A stretch of DNA of 64,000 nt from Melieria omissa (GCA_963971225.1 OZ020267.1:91191648-91255647); one strand, 5' to 3'; positions 1-11,923 are shown, counted from the stretch's first letter. Notes: a model not told the origin generated them from the sequence alone. Program-made: numbers and translations.

Positions 1-646
1 GTTATTTGTAAAATATATGTGTATGTCGATGTTATTATGAATGTTAATTAAAATCAATTTTTTTTTTGGGCTTATCTTATTGGCCCCGTGCCCGAGTATG
101 GGGATCTCCTCTTTGTGTCGTTAATGTCCGTCCAACGTTGTGTTGTTCCACTGCTTTTGTCTGCCTTGAATGCTTCCTTCTTCGTCTTCGTTGGGTGTGT
201 TGTTGTTGTGGCGTTTTTCCGTGTTGATATTGCTGCCGCACTGCACTGCACTTTATGTTTGTTTTCGAACTGCACTTTAATTTGTATTTATTTTTTGTTC
301 TTTTTTAAGGGGGGCCGGGGATGGTTTTTGTTTTTTGTTTTGAATAGAGGGGCGGAGGATGGCTCTTTATTTTGGAATTTTTTCTTTTTTTTTTGATCAA
401 GGGGGGCCGGGGATGGCTTTTTATTTTTTTTTTGTACGGGGCTCACTTTTCACTATATTTCTTATTGTTTTATTTTTTTACAAAATTGTATTACCTCATA
501 TTTTTTTTCCGTTGTTGTATTTTGTTCACTTTGGTATGTTGTTCACTGTTTTGTGGTATGTTTCACTGTTTTGTGATATGTTTCACTGTTTTGTGTCACT
601 GTTGTGTTTGTGTCACTTGTTTGTTTGAATGTTTTATTGCGGGTTC
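1..646 (-). mobile_element. BEL/Pao copy 2: 5' leader, running off the left edge
   Basis: T/G-rich non-coding sequence that resembles, in the same orientation, the leader of the complete BEL/Pao element at 33304-35105. The block starting gcttatctta near position 70 recurs near 34582, followed in both places by a cccgag-n-atgggg block. It ends in the same primer-binding site and a diverged LTR, so it is the start of the internal region of a second minus-strand copy whose body lies outside the window. Open frames here are Phe- and Cys-rich readings of T tracts and I do not treat them as genes. Confidence 0.7.
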
Positions 647-665
647 GCGGTGGCTCGAAGGACCA
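647..665 (-). other. primer-binding site of BEL/Pao copy 2
   Basis: On the minus strand the bases just inside the LTR read TGGTCCTTCGAGCC, starting with the TGG that pairs with a tRNA CCA end. The same string sits next to the 5' LTR of the complete element at 35106-35125. I do not assign the tRNA. Confidence 0.65.
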
Positions 666-886
666 TAAACAGAACTCTGGGAGCCGTCGGCGGAACGCTT
701 TGAAGAAATGAAAACGCGGAGATTGCGGTTTGTGCTGGTGGTTTATTTCAAGGTTGAAACACGAATGACAATATTAAAAGAGACATTGGACGATACAAGC
801 GGTCGGAGCCGGTGAATTAGGGAAGTGGAACATAAGTACAAAGGGGACTGGAAAGGAGAGGATTTGATTTGTGTAGGATCCACAGA
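666..886 (-). repeat. BEL/Pao copy 2 LTR, main part
   Basis: Diverged relative of the 248-bp LTR at 30005-30252. Shared blocks include gtcggcgga near the left edge, tttatttnnag, cgaatgac, gccggnga and gagtacaaaagg-like text. Its left end reads TA where TG is expected. The LTR is interrupted after 886 by a LOA-like element and resumes at 5928; the 13 bp at 874-886 are the left copy of that insertion's target duplication. Confidence 0.7.
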
Positions 887-1277
887 TCCTTAGATGTCGA
901 GTGTGAAAAGGACCTCCTGCTGGGGATCTTGAATAGCACAGGGCTCGGTCAAGCGATGTTACTGCCGCGGTACCGGAGGTACCCAACCGCTAGCCTCTGC
1001 CGAAGCGAAGACCGCAGTGCGTGGTGCGGAGCCACATCCTGCTCGAGGTGACACTGCTGCGGAGTCCGCTACAGCGAACACCCATACAGAACACTGCGGA
1101 TCTAGACTGGGAAGTCAATAAACATCCCCCCCTAAAACCAGGGTGTTATGCGACCCGTGCCCCTGATTGGTTTGCAGCCGGGGGGTGAAGTACCTGGCTG
1201 TGTGCGAACGCAGCCTCCCCGAAACCGGGCCGAATCGGGTGTAGTATTTGGCCTTGCCATGGCAGGGGGGCGCTGTC

Positions 1278-2534
1278 ATGGTCGACCATCGTTTCGCCCC
1301 CACCTCCTCAGGCCCGCCGTGCTTGCCTTGTCGAGCAAAGCGGGCGATTATGAATCATGTCTTATGGCTACTTCCGGTTTGGCCTCGGAACTCGCGGGAG
1401 ACGAGGATGACCTCTCCCTCACTGACTTGGACAACCTCTCAGAACACCTTAACTGAGAGCGTCGGGGTGCGCGCCAGTGGCGCCTCCCCGGTACCCGTCT
1501 TAACGAGTGGACCGCAGACCTCCAGTGGAGAGAAGCGCGACGCGAAAAAACCAAAGAAGCGGACAGCGAAGGCCGCCTATAACCACGCCCTATTCGTTCT
1601 CGCTAAGATAGCTGAGAATGAAAAGAAGGGAGTAGCTGTTGAAAGGGACGCAGCCGACAAGCGAAGGTACCAGGCAGTCGTCGATGAGTATCTCACAGCG
1701 CAGGCTCGAGCAGAAGAGCAGCCGACCACCAGCGGAAGGTCAGCTGCCATGCTGAAAAGGGTTAGGTCCCAGGAATCGGCCGACAACCATGCCAAACGAG
1801 TGAAGGACGCCAGAGGCGCCCCGCGGAGGAAACCGCACTCCTCGAGCGAGCAGGTCCGCCTCCTCAGTGAAGTGGCTAAGGATCAGCTCTGCATGGCATT
1901 GGTGGACGAAAGAAACCGCACGGGCCGGTCGATCAGCGAGCGATGGGATAAGATCGAGGCGAAGCTTTCCGACCTGGTGTTGGAAAAGCTGAGAGCGAAA
2001 CCAGGATCTATCCCCAGTTTCGACTGTTCGAACGTGGTCAGGGGCCATCGGGTGATTAGATGTGACGACGAGGCCTCGAGGGTATTCTTGCTGAAGTGCG
2101 TCGCTAAGATCAGTGACGCCTGGGAGGGTCTGAAGCTCAAACTAGTACCGGCCTGCGAGATCCCTAAGAGCCCAAGGGCGCGCATCTGGTTGCCTAAGGG
2201 GCAGACTGACCATGCGAGAATAGTGGAGACACTCGCTCTGCAGAACCCGGAGGTGCCAATGGATGACTGGGTCATCATTAAGGCGGAAGAGCCCTCTAAA
2301 ACCAGCCAGACGTTCATGGTCCTGATCAACCCAGAGAGCGTTGAGGCCATCGAAAAGGCTGATGGAAAACTAAGGTATGGCATCAGGAAGGCCAGAATCC
2401 GTGTCTGGACATCCGACGCGGGTACTGGTCAAGATGACATATCGGCCCTGAATCCAGATGAGGTGGAAGACACCAACAAGTTGTTGGACGACCTGGCGCT
2501 GGATGACAAGGACAAACCCGGTAAAGATGCTTAG
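1278..2534 (+). CDS. ORF1 protein of LOA-like element 1
   Basis: An uninterrupted frame of about 418 residues upstream of the endonuclease frame, in the position of a non-LTR ORF1, whose product normally binds element RNA. The N-terminal third is low-complexity and basic (Lys-Lys-Pro-Lys-Lys-Arg near 1550). The C-terminal half has a globular pattern with ArgIleTrpLeuPro, AsnProGluValProMetAspAspTrp and a Tyr-Gly-Ile-Arg-Lys-Ala block, shared with ORF1 of element 2 and resembling domain DUF4780 of insect elements. I see no CCHC knuckle. The frame is open upstream to a TTG at 1248; I chose the first ATG. Its stop overlaps the ORF2 start by 8 nt (ATGCTTAG, 2527-2534), which suggests coupled translation. 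Confidence 0.65.
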   Translation: MVDHRFAPTSSGPPCLPCRAKRAIMNHVLWLLPVWPRNSRETRMTSPSLTWTTSQNTLTESVGVRASGASPVPVLTSGPQTSSGEKRDAKKPKKRTAKAAYNHALFVLAKIAENEKKGVAVERDAADKRRYQAVVDEYLTAQARAEEQPTTSGRSAAMLKRVRSQESADNHAKRVKDARGAPRRKPHSSSEQVRLLSEVAKDQLCMALVDERNRTGRSISERWDKIEAKLSDLVLEKLRAKPGSIPSFDCSNVVRGHRVIRCDDEASRVFLLKCVAKISDAWEGLKLKLVPACEIPKSPRARIWLPKGQTDHARIVETLALQNPEVPMDDWVIIKAEEPSKTSQTFMVLINPESVEAIEKADGKLRYGIRKARIRVWTSDAGTGQDDISALNPDEVEDTNKLLDDLALDDKDKPGKDA

Positions 2535-5500
2535 GGTCGTGCAGCTGAACCTGAAGCACTCGAGGTGTGCTTCAGGCAACCTGTCTGTTCTCCTCAGCGA
2601 GGAGAACGTGGACTTCTGCATTCTACAGGAGCTCTGGGTCAGAGACTCCACGGTGAAGGGCCTGAACATCCAGGGGTACAGTCTTCTGTACAGGGTCTCT
2701 TCAGGTACACCTAGAGCCTGCATATTAGCTAAGAAACATATTAACGCTTTTCTATGTTGCAACCTGAGTAGTGACGACCTCGCCGTTGTGAGGCTCACGG
2801 ACGCGCGAGGGCAACCCCTAATGGTAGCGGCGGCATACATGGCCCACAACAAGCCGGCACCACCAGCGGAGGTGCAGACGCTAGTGGAGGCAGCCCGCAG
2901 CGCTAAATGTGGCTTGCTACTGGGGTGTGATGCTAACGCCAGGCACACACTTTGGGGCAGCAGCGAAGACAACGAAAGGGGTGAGTCTCTCTTCAATTTT
3001 ATCCTAGATTATAACCTTAGTGTTTGCAACTTGGGTAAATCTCCTACCTTCACCTTCCCGAGCTCAGAGAGCTTTCAGGGGTGGGAGGAAGTACTCGACG
3101 TAACTCTGCTACTTGACCAGACTAAGTTGAACATTGAGGGTTGGAGGGTGTCCGACAAAAAGTCTTTCTCGGACCACAAATACATATATCATGTGCAGTG
3201 TTGACACACCGGTGTGTACTCCAAAAAGTTTAGGAACCCTCGGAAAACGGACTGGAACAGATATGAGAGAATCGTGAGGTCCCAATTCCAAAGGTTTCAA
3301 AAGTCTAGCATTAGCTCTATTTCCGAGTTAGAGAAGAGAGCCAATCGGCTCGAAAAAACTCTTACTAGGGCATTTGATCAATCTTGTCCGATTCGTCATG
3401 AAAGGAAACCAATTCCACCTTGGTGGAACACGGAGCTTTCTGAGATGAGTAGGGAGACCAGAAGGGTCTTTAATGAGTCCTACAGGACCAAGGTTTGGCA
3501 GCCATACAGGGAATGTCTGCGCAAGTATAAACGAGCTATTAGATCTGCCAAGAGGCAGTCCTGGCAAAACTTCTGTTCTTCGATTGAGAACGTTAAGGAA
3601 ACGGCCAGGTTAAGCAAAGCTCTTGCCAAGGGATATTCACCCCCGACGCTTTTACATAGGCCGGATGGGACAGCCACGGATTCAGTGGCAGAGTCATTGG
3701 AACTATTAACGTCCACTCATTTCCCCAAATACGTTGTGACCGCACCCAGGGTGCTACCAGTTCGGAGTCCTAGGGCGAGAGCGGTCGCCCAAAAGGTGTT
3801 CTCTATAGAGGTGACCCGCTGGACTATCAGCTCTTTCTCCCCGTACAAAAGTCCCGGTCCAGACCGAATTGTGCCCATCATGCTACAAAGAATGGGGGAA
3901 GACGTAATGGACTGGCTTCGAGAGCTCTTCGTCAGCTGCATAGCACTGAACTATGTACCCAAATCATGGCGGAAAGCCAGGGTGGTATACATACCAAAGG
4001 CAGGCAAAAGAGGGCATGTCCTTCCGAAGGACCTTAGGCCAATTAGCCAGCCGTTTGTGTTAAAAACGCTCGAGCGTGTACTGGACACGTATATAAGAGG
4101 AAGACTGGAAGAGAACCATTTATCCGCGGCTCAACATGCATACATCAAGGGTAAATCCACCGAGACTGCTCTGCATGAGGTCGTGAGGACCGTGGAGAGA
4201 TCTCTGTCGTTTAAAGAATATACCCTGGCGGCATTTCTTGACATTGAAGGAGCATTCAATTACGTGGATAAAGAGGCCATAGTTAACTCCCTGCTAGACC
4301 TACAGGTCGAGGGTTGCATCTGTTCGTGGATCTCGACTCTGCTAAGTAGCAGACAGATCCAGGCTGAACTGGGCAACTCGAGTGTCACACGATATTCAAA
4401 GAGGGGGACACCCCAGGGAGGGGTATTATCTCCCTTGCTATGACTTACTACTTTGAACCCCATATTGATGACTCTTAACCGGGGTGGGGTCAAGGTGGTT
4501 GCATACGCCGATGACATCATCATTATGGCGACAGGGCCCTTCCTAGATACAATCAGCGGCATCTTGGAGGGTGCTCTGAGGACTCTAAGCAGCTGGGCCG
4601 CTCGATGCGGGCTGGGAATTAATCCTACCAAAACAGAGCTGCTACTGTTTACAAGAAAGTACAAGGTTCCCCCATTTCGACTGCCTAAGCTCAATGGTAG
4701 TGAGCTCAGGCTATCCTCAGAAGCTAAATATCTTGGAGTCATATTGGACACCAAACTTAGCTGGAAAACTAACATACATGAGAGGGCCAAGAAAGCACTG
4801 GTAGCGTACTACTCGTGCAGCAGACTCTTCGGTAAAAAATGGGGCCTACAACCGGGATACGGACTACACCAAAGAATGTGCCGACTTTGATGTTAGGTTT
4901 TCCACGCTCTTTCCCTCCAGAAGGGAATGGAAGCGAGACGCATCCTTTTTCACAAACGTAGAAACCTCCCTATACACTGACGGTTCAAAGATGGACTGTG
5001 GTGTTGGGGCAGGTGTTTACTCCAGGGATCTGGTAGTGGAAAAAGCTTTTCACCTACCAGATATATGCAGCGTCTTTCAAGCGGAGGTCTTTGCAATAAG
5101 AGAAGCCTGCAGGATTCTCCTACAGCAAGAAATCCAGGGTAGGGATGTCTACATCTTTTCAGACAGCCAAGCGGCCATTAAGGCACTCACCAAGCCCATA
5201 GTGAAATCTAAACTAGTCAGAGACTGTAAAGAATTGCTAGGGTTGGTGAGCGGCCGGGTGGATCTTACCATCTGCTGGATACCCGGTCACGCGGGTATCA
5301 ATGGAAACGAGTCAGCTGACGAGCTGGCCAAGGTAGGATCCGCCATGGACTCACAGCCCGAAAGGGTGGCACCGCCTTTAAGTGCAAGGCTAAAATTGTT
5401 AAAGGACTATTTCCTGATGAAAGCGGATAGTAGGTGGTGGAGCAATCAATCAGCGGCAGAGTGGCTCGACAGATCTGGCCACGCTACAACTCCTACAGAA

Positions 5501-5799
5501 CCAACGATCTGCTGCTAAATTCTCGTCGGAATGTCTCTAGGCTAACAGCTGTGATCACGGGTCACTGGCCAATTGGTCCACATGCGGCGAGATTGCGAAT
5601 ACCCCACAACCCTTTTTGCAGAAGCTGCAGGGAAATTAACGAGAGGGAAACACTCGAACACTTCCTCTGCGGCTGCCCTGCCTTGGCTTTTAAAAGACTA
5701 AATTCCTTGGGGAACAGTCTGTTTAGCTCTCTAGTTGATCTGTCTGAGACAAGACTGAAATGCTTCAAGTCCTATTTGGACGATGCGGGTTGGCTTTAA
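2527..5799 (+). pseudogene. broken ORF2 (endonuclease, RT, RNase H) of LOA-like element 1
   Basis: Once encoded the enzyme for target-primed reverse transcription. The APE-type endonuclease occupies 2527-3200 (LQELW, GCDANARHTLWGS, FSDH). RT spans about 3600-4860, with FLDIEGAFNY as motif A, GTPQGGVLSPLL as motif B and YADDI as motif C. RNase H spans about 4970-5340 (YTDGSK, SDSQAA, HAGINGNESAD), and a C-terminal Cys/His cluster follows (CRSC...HFLCGC, about 5615-5670). Damage: an in-frame TGA at 3202-3204; a TGA at 4441-4443 replacing Trp of SPLLW; an apparent deletion near 4857 removing the link between RT and RNase H; and a frameshift near 5460. A single functional protein is impossible. 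Confidence 0.85.
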
Positions 5800-5927
5800 G
5801 GCCCAGTATCTTCTCCCACGCAGGGAAGATCCAGTCGAGGAGGCGACAACAAAACGGCACATAGTGCTCCTTGAGCGTGCTCAGAGAGCACGCAGTCGCT
5901 GCTACCTACCTACCTAGGATCCACAGA

Positions 5928-5951
5928 ACACTGGAACGACACATTTAGCCA
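5928..5951 (-). repeat. BEL/Pao copy 2 LTR, remaining outer end
   Basis: Reads acactgg...cacatttagcca, matching the right edge of the intact LTR (ending catttagcca at 30252 and 35373). With 666-886 it rebuilds an LTR of about 245 bp, so the LOA-like element inserted into this LTR. Position 5927 ends the right target duplication. Confidence 0.7.
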
Positions 5952-7587
5952 GTGCTCATAACTGAAACAACAGGGTAAAAACTGGTTTTTCGAAGATTTG
6001 AAAACGCTGCTCACAAAATTGTTTTGATCTTCAGTTACGTGTTCAGCGGCCCAAAGTTACAACCTGATTCTGTGTATTCTTGAAAATTTTTTATGAAGGT
6101 GTTTTGTCAAGATTTTTATCAAGCATAAGCTTTGTTGGCATTCTGATGCAACATTGATAAAGTAAAAGCTCATTTAATTTAACATAAGGTGAATATGCGA
6201 TAGTTTTCAAATTGTCAAAAAATACGACAAATAAAAAACTGAAAGAAGTCATTTTGAAACTATTTTGAAATTTTTATTATAAATTTTTACAATTTTGTGA
6301 GACAGATGATTGGCTCGTAGGCAAATTACAGTTTTTATCAACGCATTTTTGGTAGGATCCATGTCCAAAAAAATTCAATGCCGCCAGAACGCGTATGGGC
6401 AAAGATAGCCCAATTAATCGATGCCACAAGGATCGAGTTAGCCGGAAATTCTTCATGAATTCTTCTTCGCTCAACGAAGGCAAATTATTTGTTTTCTTCT
6501 GCTTCCGATTTCTTCTCTTCTATCCTCCTCAACCGTTAAAACTGTAAACATGCACAATTCTTCCATGTTCAATAGGCAAAATTTCAATTTGTATGCTGTT
6601 GGCAATAGCATTCACACTTTTGACCATTTATCAAGAAAAGAGCTTTTATTTTTAGGAATAGAATACCAATTCCTGACAAATAGTAAAAACTTGACAAATA
6701 GTCAATATGGTGAATTTATCAAGTGTACAGAATTGGGCTGTTAGTCTAGAAAACACTTTTTTTAGGTGCATTTTTTGTGTTGAGTAGTGCTATTGATGAT
6801 TGAACATTAAATTTCTGTACTAACTTAAAAATATTTCGGGGGGTTTGAACCCCCAAAACCCCCCTATGTGCGCCACTGATCTGAGCTATACGCTTATGTA
6901 AACAGTTTTGCACGATATGGCAAGATATTTGTAAACACTTTTTAACAAAACAAAATACACACTGTTTTACTGAAATACCTGAACACGAAGTTCATAAAAA
7001 TAAATCGTTTTAAAGTAAAAAAACGTGTTTATCGCTGTTCGCATAAAAATTGAGAAGAAATGTCAACTTTCAGAGTGCGTTGCGTGAAAACGGTAAACTA
7101 TTTTGCACAATTCCTTCACAGTGATGCAGAAATTTAACTATTTTAATCCGATACCAAAAACATATTTGTATCTTGATTTTTCGATTTTTAATTAATGGCA
7201 CTTAACTTATACATATATTACCCCACTGTGCGCCATTCTGGTTTCGCGTTTAACTCTAGGTCCCCTCCCCCAACCGCTTCAAATGTGTGTTGTAACCAGT
7301 GATGTTAACCTAGGGAAATTTCCCTTTTGCAAGAAAAATTCATGCCCCGTAGGATAGGAGGGAAATTGGGTCAAAATATACGGAAATTTCATAAAACATG
7401 CGGAAATTTTGCAGAAATGAATAGTTTTTATGTTCTTGTTAAAAAAGTTGCAAGCCATTTCAACTGCATAACAAAACGTTCAGTAATCAGTAATGTGATA
7501 TACCTGTTTGTTTTACGGCGATTCCCGGCACTCTTTGCCTTAAAAGACACTTTTGTGGTTCTCAAACTGCTCACTGACGCATTATTT
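5952..7587. other. unassigned AT-rich DNA
   Basis: No convincing reading frame. Short frames near 6277-6483, 6550-6744 and 7327-7689 have no recognisable motif and sit in AT-rich sequence. The stretch contains one transposon-end-like signal (6838-6887) and is probably a patchwork of old elements. Confidence 0.5.
6838..6887 (-). repeat. possible DNA-transposon terminus
   Basis: Read on the minus strand it begins cagtggcgcacatagg, followed by a G-run, TTTTGGGGG and a C-run. A start in CAGTGGCG with G-rich next bases is common at ends of cut-and-paste elements in insects. I found no matching opposite end, so the element would extend left and be truncated. Confidence 0.3.
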
Positions 7588-8569
7588 AGTAAGGGAGAGG
7601 GCTGGGGTGTGAACCGGGTTTTGTTTTTTGGCTCTAACTTTTCACAGAATAAAGATATCGAAAAATCGAAGATACCGTTGGAAAGGTGAATATATAACGC
7701 AACTTTGTTATGAAGACAGATTACCGTTTTGATTGAAATTTAACTCTTTACGTCCAATTTTCTGAGAACGTGATTTTTCGCTTTTTCAAAAAAGTGGCTG
7801 GGTTGTGAACCATCTGGAAAATCCCTATTAAAGTCGGAAAATACGAAGAAAACATCCATAATTTTTAAGTAAGTTGAGAATTTATTTAATCAGGAAGCCT
7901 CAAGAGGTGAAAAAAAGTTATAATGACGCCTCTTAGGCCAAAAAATCGCAATGAATGAAACTGCTCAATTTTTTAAATTTTCATCCTAATCTGTGTCGGA
8001 ATGTTTGCATGTGAAATACGAACGTGTTCTCGTATTGGCTCACTTCAAGTGAACACAACGAAATCGAGTGAAATTATATAAAATGACTTTATTTTTATAT
8101 ATCCGTCCATATTTGACAGTGTTAGAACAAATGTAGTACGAAAAACAGGTGGTTCATAACCCAGCCACCTCAGTGGTTCACAGCCCAACCACGATGCCAT
8201 TTTGGAAACTTTAAAATAAACGACACTTCCAATCATAATTCGACATAAACAAATATTGCATCGTAAAATAGAATCAAAACACTAAATAAACATGTATTAC
8301 ACAGACTTTTTGCAATAAGCTCAGTCTCTTGGATAGCACAAAAAAAAAAGCCAACAAGTTTTCGCAGTCGATTTTCAAACACGATGTCTTTCAAACTCGA
8401 TTGCTGCCACAAGCAATACGTGTTTGTACTTCGGTGTAACCACAAAAGCAGAGTCATATCATAAGACAAAATTGACAGTTGAAAGATTGGCGATATGTAA
8501 ATTAGGGAAAGAAAAAACGGCAATGGTTCACACCCCAGCCTGGTTCACAACCCAGCCCTCTCCCTTACT
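7588..8569. mobile_element. non-autonomous DNA element with 17-bp subterminal motifs (MITE)
   Basis: Ends in imperfect inverted repeats: agtaagggagagggctggg at 7588 and its reverse complement ending at 8569. The interior has no coding capacity. A motif close to GGCTGGGTTGTGAACCA occurs six times, pointing right at 7600 and 7795 and left at 8150, 8174, 8524 and 8541. Clear target duplications are not visible, so the superfamily is unresolved. Its right end lies about 10 bp from the 3' end of the CR1-like element. Confidence 0.6.
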
Positions 8570-8764
8570 TATATGTAGGATTATTAATTATTTATTTATT
8601 TAATTAAATAATCTAGAAATACATCATTCCTTACAGATTATGTAGAACTAGTGAGACCATTATTGTTAAATATTATGTAATTCATTCATTTAATATTAGC
8701 TTAAAGCTATTTTTAGAAATTGAAAAGTCAATTGCCAAAGAATTTGAGACCGAATTCAGGTCTT

Positions 8765-11450
8765 TCAAAGCTCTATATATGGGAGCATGGGAAGCGTAAC
8801 ATACACAGTTCTGACGCATTCAAGAAATAATATATCATTACTCCGAAGACTTCTAGAAGGAATATGAAAGGAAATGCGCTCAAGCAGGCATGGGGAATCA
8901 ATCACTCCACTAATAATGTCGAAAACAAAGGAAAGTGAAAGGATAACCCTCCTACTGTGTAGCGATTTTAAGTTGATTAACAGACATCTTGCATCATAAG
9001 AAGGAATAGGATCGACAAAATTCAACGATCTCAATGCAAATCGCACAAACGATTTCTGGATGCGTTCGAGTCTATGGATATGAGAAACATGATACGGTCT
9101 CCAAATAAAGACGGCGTATTCCAACTTAGACCGTAGCAGAGAATTGTAAAGTAATTTCAGATTATATGGGTCAGTGAAATCAGAACCAATGCGCCGAAGG
9201 AAGGCTAGTAAAGAATAGGACTTAGCAATGGTGTAATTTAAGTGACTATGAAATAAAAATTTGGTGTCAAAAACTACACCAAGATCAGAGATTTCATAGG
9301 AAGTTTTTAATCGCGAACCATGAATGAAATACGAAATAGGAATTACGGAACCGGATTTGGAGAAGGACACATGAGAACACCTACTAATATTTAGGAGCAA
9401 TTGATTTTGATGAAATTATTGAGATCAGATTGGAGCTTAGCCGAGTCAGAAGGGCTCGCAACACAATTAAAGATTTTCAAATCATCCGCATACAAGAGGA
9501 ATTTCGAAAACTTAAAGCATTCAGATAAAAATGACAAAGAGCAAGGGACCAAGAATACTTCCTTGGGGGACACCGGATGAGTCAACAAAGGATTGGGAGT
9601 AAGTGTTGTCAACAACTGCACAGTTACGGAGGGAGAGGTACGATTTAACCCACAGTAAGAAAGTGGAATGAAATCCCAAACTAGCCAGTTTTGAAACTAG
9701 GATAGAGTGACTCATACAGAGTGACTATACAGTATCAACTTGAAGACGATCATTAAAAGCGGACATACAAAATTCCGAGAAAACCGCCAGGTTTGTGACT
9801 GTTGATCTGCCGGTCATAAAGCCTGTAAAAAACCATTTTTGTTTGACAATGTATTCAAATAACTTTGAGACCACCGTCAGTTTTGAAATAGGCATATAGT
9901 TCGAAATGTCGTTCTTATTGCCACTTTTGAAAATGGGCGTAATAAAAGTGACCTTCCAAGCATCAATAAATTCACCTGTTTGGAGGGATTTATTGAAAAT
10001 TAAAAGAAGTGGATAGGCAAAAGCAGAGCAATTCTTAAGGAGATAAGGAGACAGAGCATCATTATCCATATTAGAAGAGTTTTAGATAAACCGAATACCA
10101 TCCAAAACATCGTCAAGGGATAAAGAGAGCGAACCAAAGTTAATGGGGGAATTAACGTTCGGGTTGACATCCACTGAATTAGTGACAGGTTCAAAATTAG
10201 CTCGGAAAAAATCCGCAAAGAGATTAGCTGCTTCCAGGGGGGAAGAAGCATGCTTACCATTGTAAAACACTTCAGAAGGAATACTTGAGCACGACTTTTT
10301 TGACTTGACATAATGCCAGAATGCCTTTGGATTTGATTTAATATCTGACTCGAATTTACGAGCATAATTACGTTGAAGGACTTTACTCAAGGATTTAAAC
10401 TCCATCAAATAGCGACGGAATTTATCTCTATAAAGGAGAGAGTTTGAAGATTTGAACTTTTTATAAAATTTATTTCTCAAATTCTTTAGCTTTTTTAACT
10501 CTTTGGTGTACCACGGAATACTATAGCATTTCTTAATTGTACGTGGTATATTCTTAATGCAAATATCACTAATCTTAAATTTAAAAATATCAAAACATTT
10601 GGCAACACTAGCATGAGCAAATAACGAATCCCAATCTAAAGCAGAAATTTCCTCATTAACAACATCAAAATTGCAGAGTTTAAAGCAAAAGTTATAAGAT
10701 TGATTGTTACCACTAAGACCTTTGAAGTCGTAGAACTCTAATAGAATAACAAGCGGTACGTGGTGTAAACCAGACCTTGACAATGGGTCGAGGCATTCGT
10801 TCAATACAAAATTCATGTTATCATTTATGAAGACAAGATCGAGAATTCTAAGTAGTTTATTTTTTAAGCAATTAATTTGGATAAGATCCAGACTTAGAAA
10901 GCTGTCAACTAAGTAGGATTCGGCGAAACTATTAATGTTTTTAGGAAATAAAGCAAACTTATTATCTAAGTATGACCATTCTACATTGCATAGATTGAAG
11001 TCGCCAAGAATACAGAAGTTACAGCCACCATGAGAGGAGACTAAAGCCTGAATATTATCAACGTGCGCCTTGTACAATGCATCAGTACTGGCCGGAGGAA
11101 TGTACGAAGCAAATATATAAATTTTAGAGATTCCATGCACCAGGACGCATAGTTGATCCAAAATGGAGTCTTCGGTAACCAAGTGCACTAATGATGAGTG
11201 GTAGCGACGCTCCACAGCGATTAGCACTCCACCACCTCTCGAGTAACCCGTCTTCTCAGCGTCACGGTCCTTCCGATAAACGTTGTATAATTTGCCGTCA
11301 AAGAATTCACTGTCATAGAAATCCGAATTCAGCCACGTCTCAATCAGTACAAAAATATCATAGTCCAAGTGTGAAGTCATATCGAAGAGAGATTTGGACG
11401 CAAGCCAGAAACATTTTGAAAATATATTGTATTTTTAGACACTTAGTCTG
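8765..11450 (-). pseudogene. broken ORF2 (endonuclease and RT) of the CR1-like element
   Basis: The endonuclease lies at about 11450-10700 (IETWLN, GGGVLIAV, GDFNLCNVEW, LDLVFIND). RT follows at about 10080-9400 (SPYLLKNC, FKSGN, VPQGSILGPLLF, LLYADDLKIF), then a CR1-type C-terminal region to 8765 (LGVVFD, LRRIGSDF, KLLYNSLLRSKLEYAV). Defects: a one-base frameshift near 11400 just before the first ATG (11380); an in-frame stop near 10083; a deletion near 9720 so that the stretch normally holding motif A (the first catalytic aspartate) is missing between LQVDTV and SHSILVSKL; and a frameshift near 9620. It cannot make active RT. Confidence 0.85.
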
Positions 11451-11479
11451 AGGAGGACCGGCGGCATGACGAACGGCAC

Positions 11480-11923
11480 TCAAGTGGTTCCTTCCTCGTT
11501 CCCTGGTTGCTGAAAAAACTTAAACGGGCGAACCCGTACATCAGCAGGTCAGATCGATGAGTTAAGTAGGGTTTCGTAGTGCTTGGCGGAAATTCCCAAT
11601 CTGAAGTTCACACGTTTCAGAGAACCTACTTTTTGACAAGCCTGTAGCAGGAGATCATTTTTGCCTCAATGAAGGAGTGTTTCGAGACGTACGCCGCGAT
11701 GTTATCCGCGGTGACTGAGGGCTTAAAGGATTATAGGTGCAGCCACTTCACTCTATGTACGACATCTAATTCGTCACTCGTATTACAGCCGACAATACTT
11801 TGGGCTTTCAATTTCTTGCTGAGTTTGCTAGTAATCGAAGCAGCAGAAACTGAGGCAGCAGGCTCATCTGGATTGTTATTTTTCTCAGCCGGAACAAGCA
11901 AGCGAGCGACGTTAGCGTAGGAA
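11480..11923 (-). pseudogene. C-terminal part of CR1-like ORF1
   Basis: Continues the ORF1 frame interrupted by LOA-like element 2: SPASYA at the edge of 18354 resumes here as SYANVARLLVP. The later text LKRVNFRLGISAKHYETLL and WPADVRVRPF-like residues near 11490-11560 is the usual end of ORF1 in T1/Q-type CR1 elements, where the nucleic-acid-binding domain closes with a V-R-V-R-P-F pattern. The expected Trp before PADVRVRPF is a TGA, a TAA follows WLHL near 11741, and a frameshift lies between them. Confidence 0.65.

Larger units (their letters stand above)
887..5914 (+). mobile_element. LOA-like non-LTR retrotransposon 1 (inactive)
   Basis: A non-LTR retrotransposon bounded by a 13-bp target site duplication, taggatccacaga, at 874-886 and 5915-5927. 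It carries a 5' UTR, ORF1, a broken ORF2 with endonuclease, reverse transcriptase and RNase H, a short 3' UTR (5800-5914) and a ctacctacctacc tail instead of poly(A). The 5' UTR shares a gacccgtgcc block (near 1149) with LOA-like element 2 (near 12124). Assignment to the LOA group rests on the RNase H after RT, the FLDIEGAF and GTPQGGVLSPLL motifs and the microsatellite tail; a related RNase-H-bearing I-group clade is the alternative. ORF2 has lost coding capacity. Confidence 0.8.

Noticed and set aside
88..668. Phe/Cys-rich plus-strand frames at the left edge
   Set aside because: They translate T-rich leader sequence of a BEL/Pao copy and have no domain or codon pattern of a gene.
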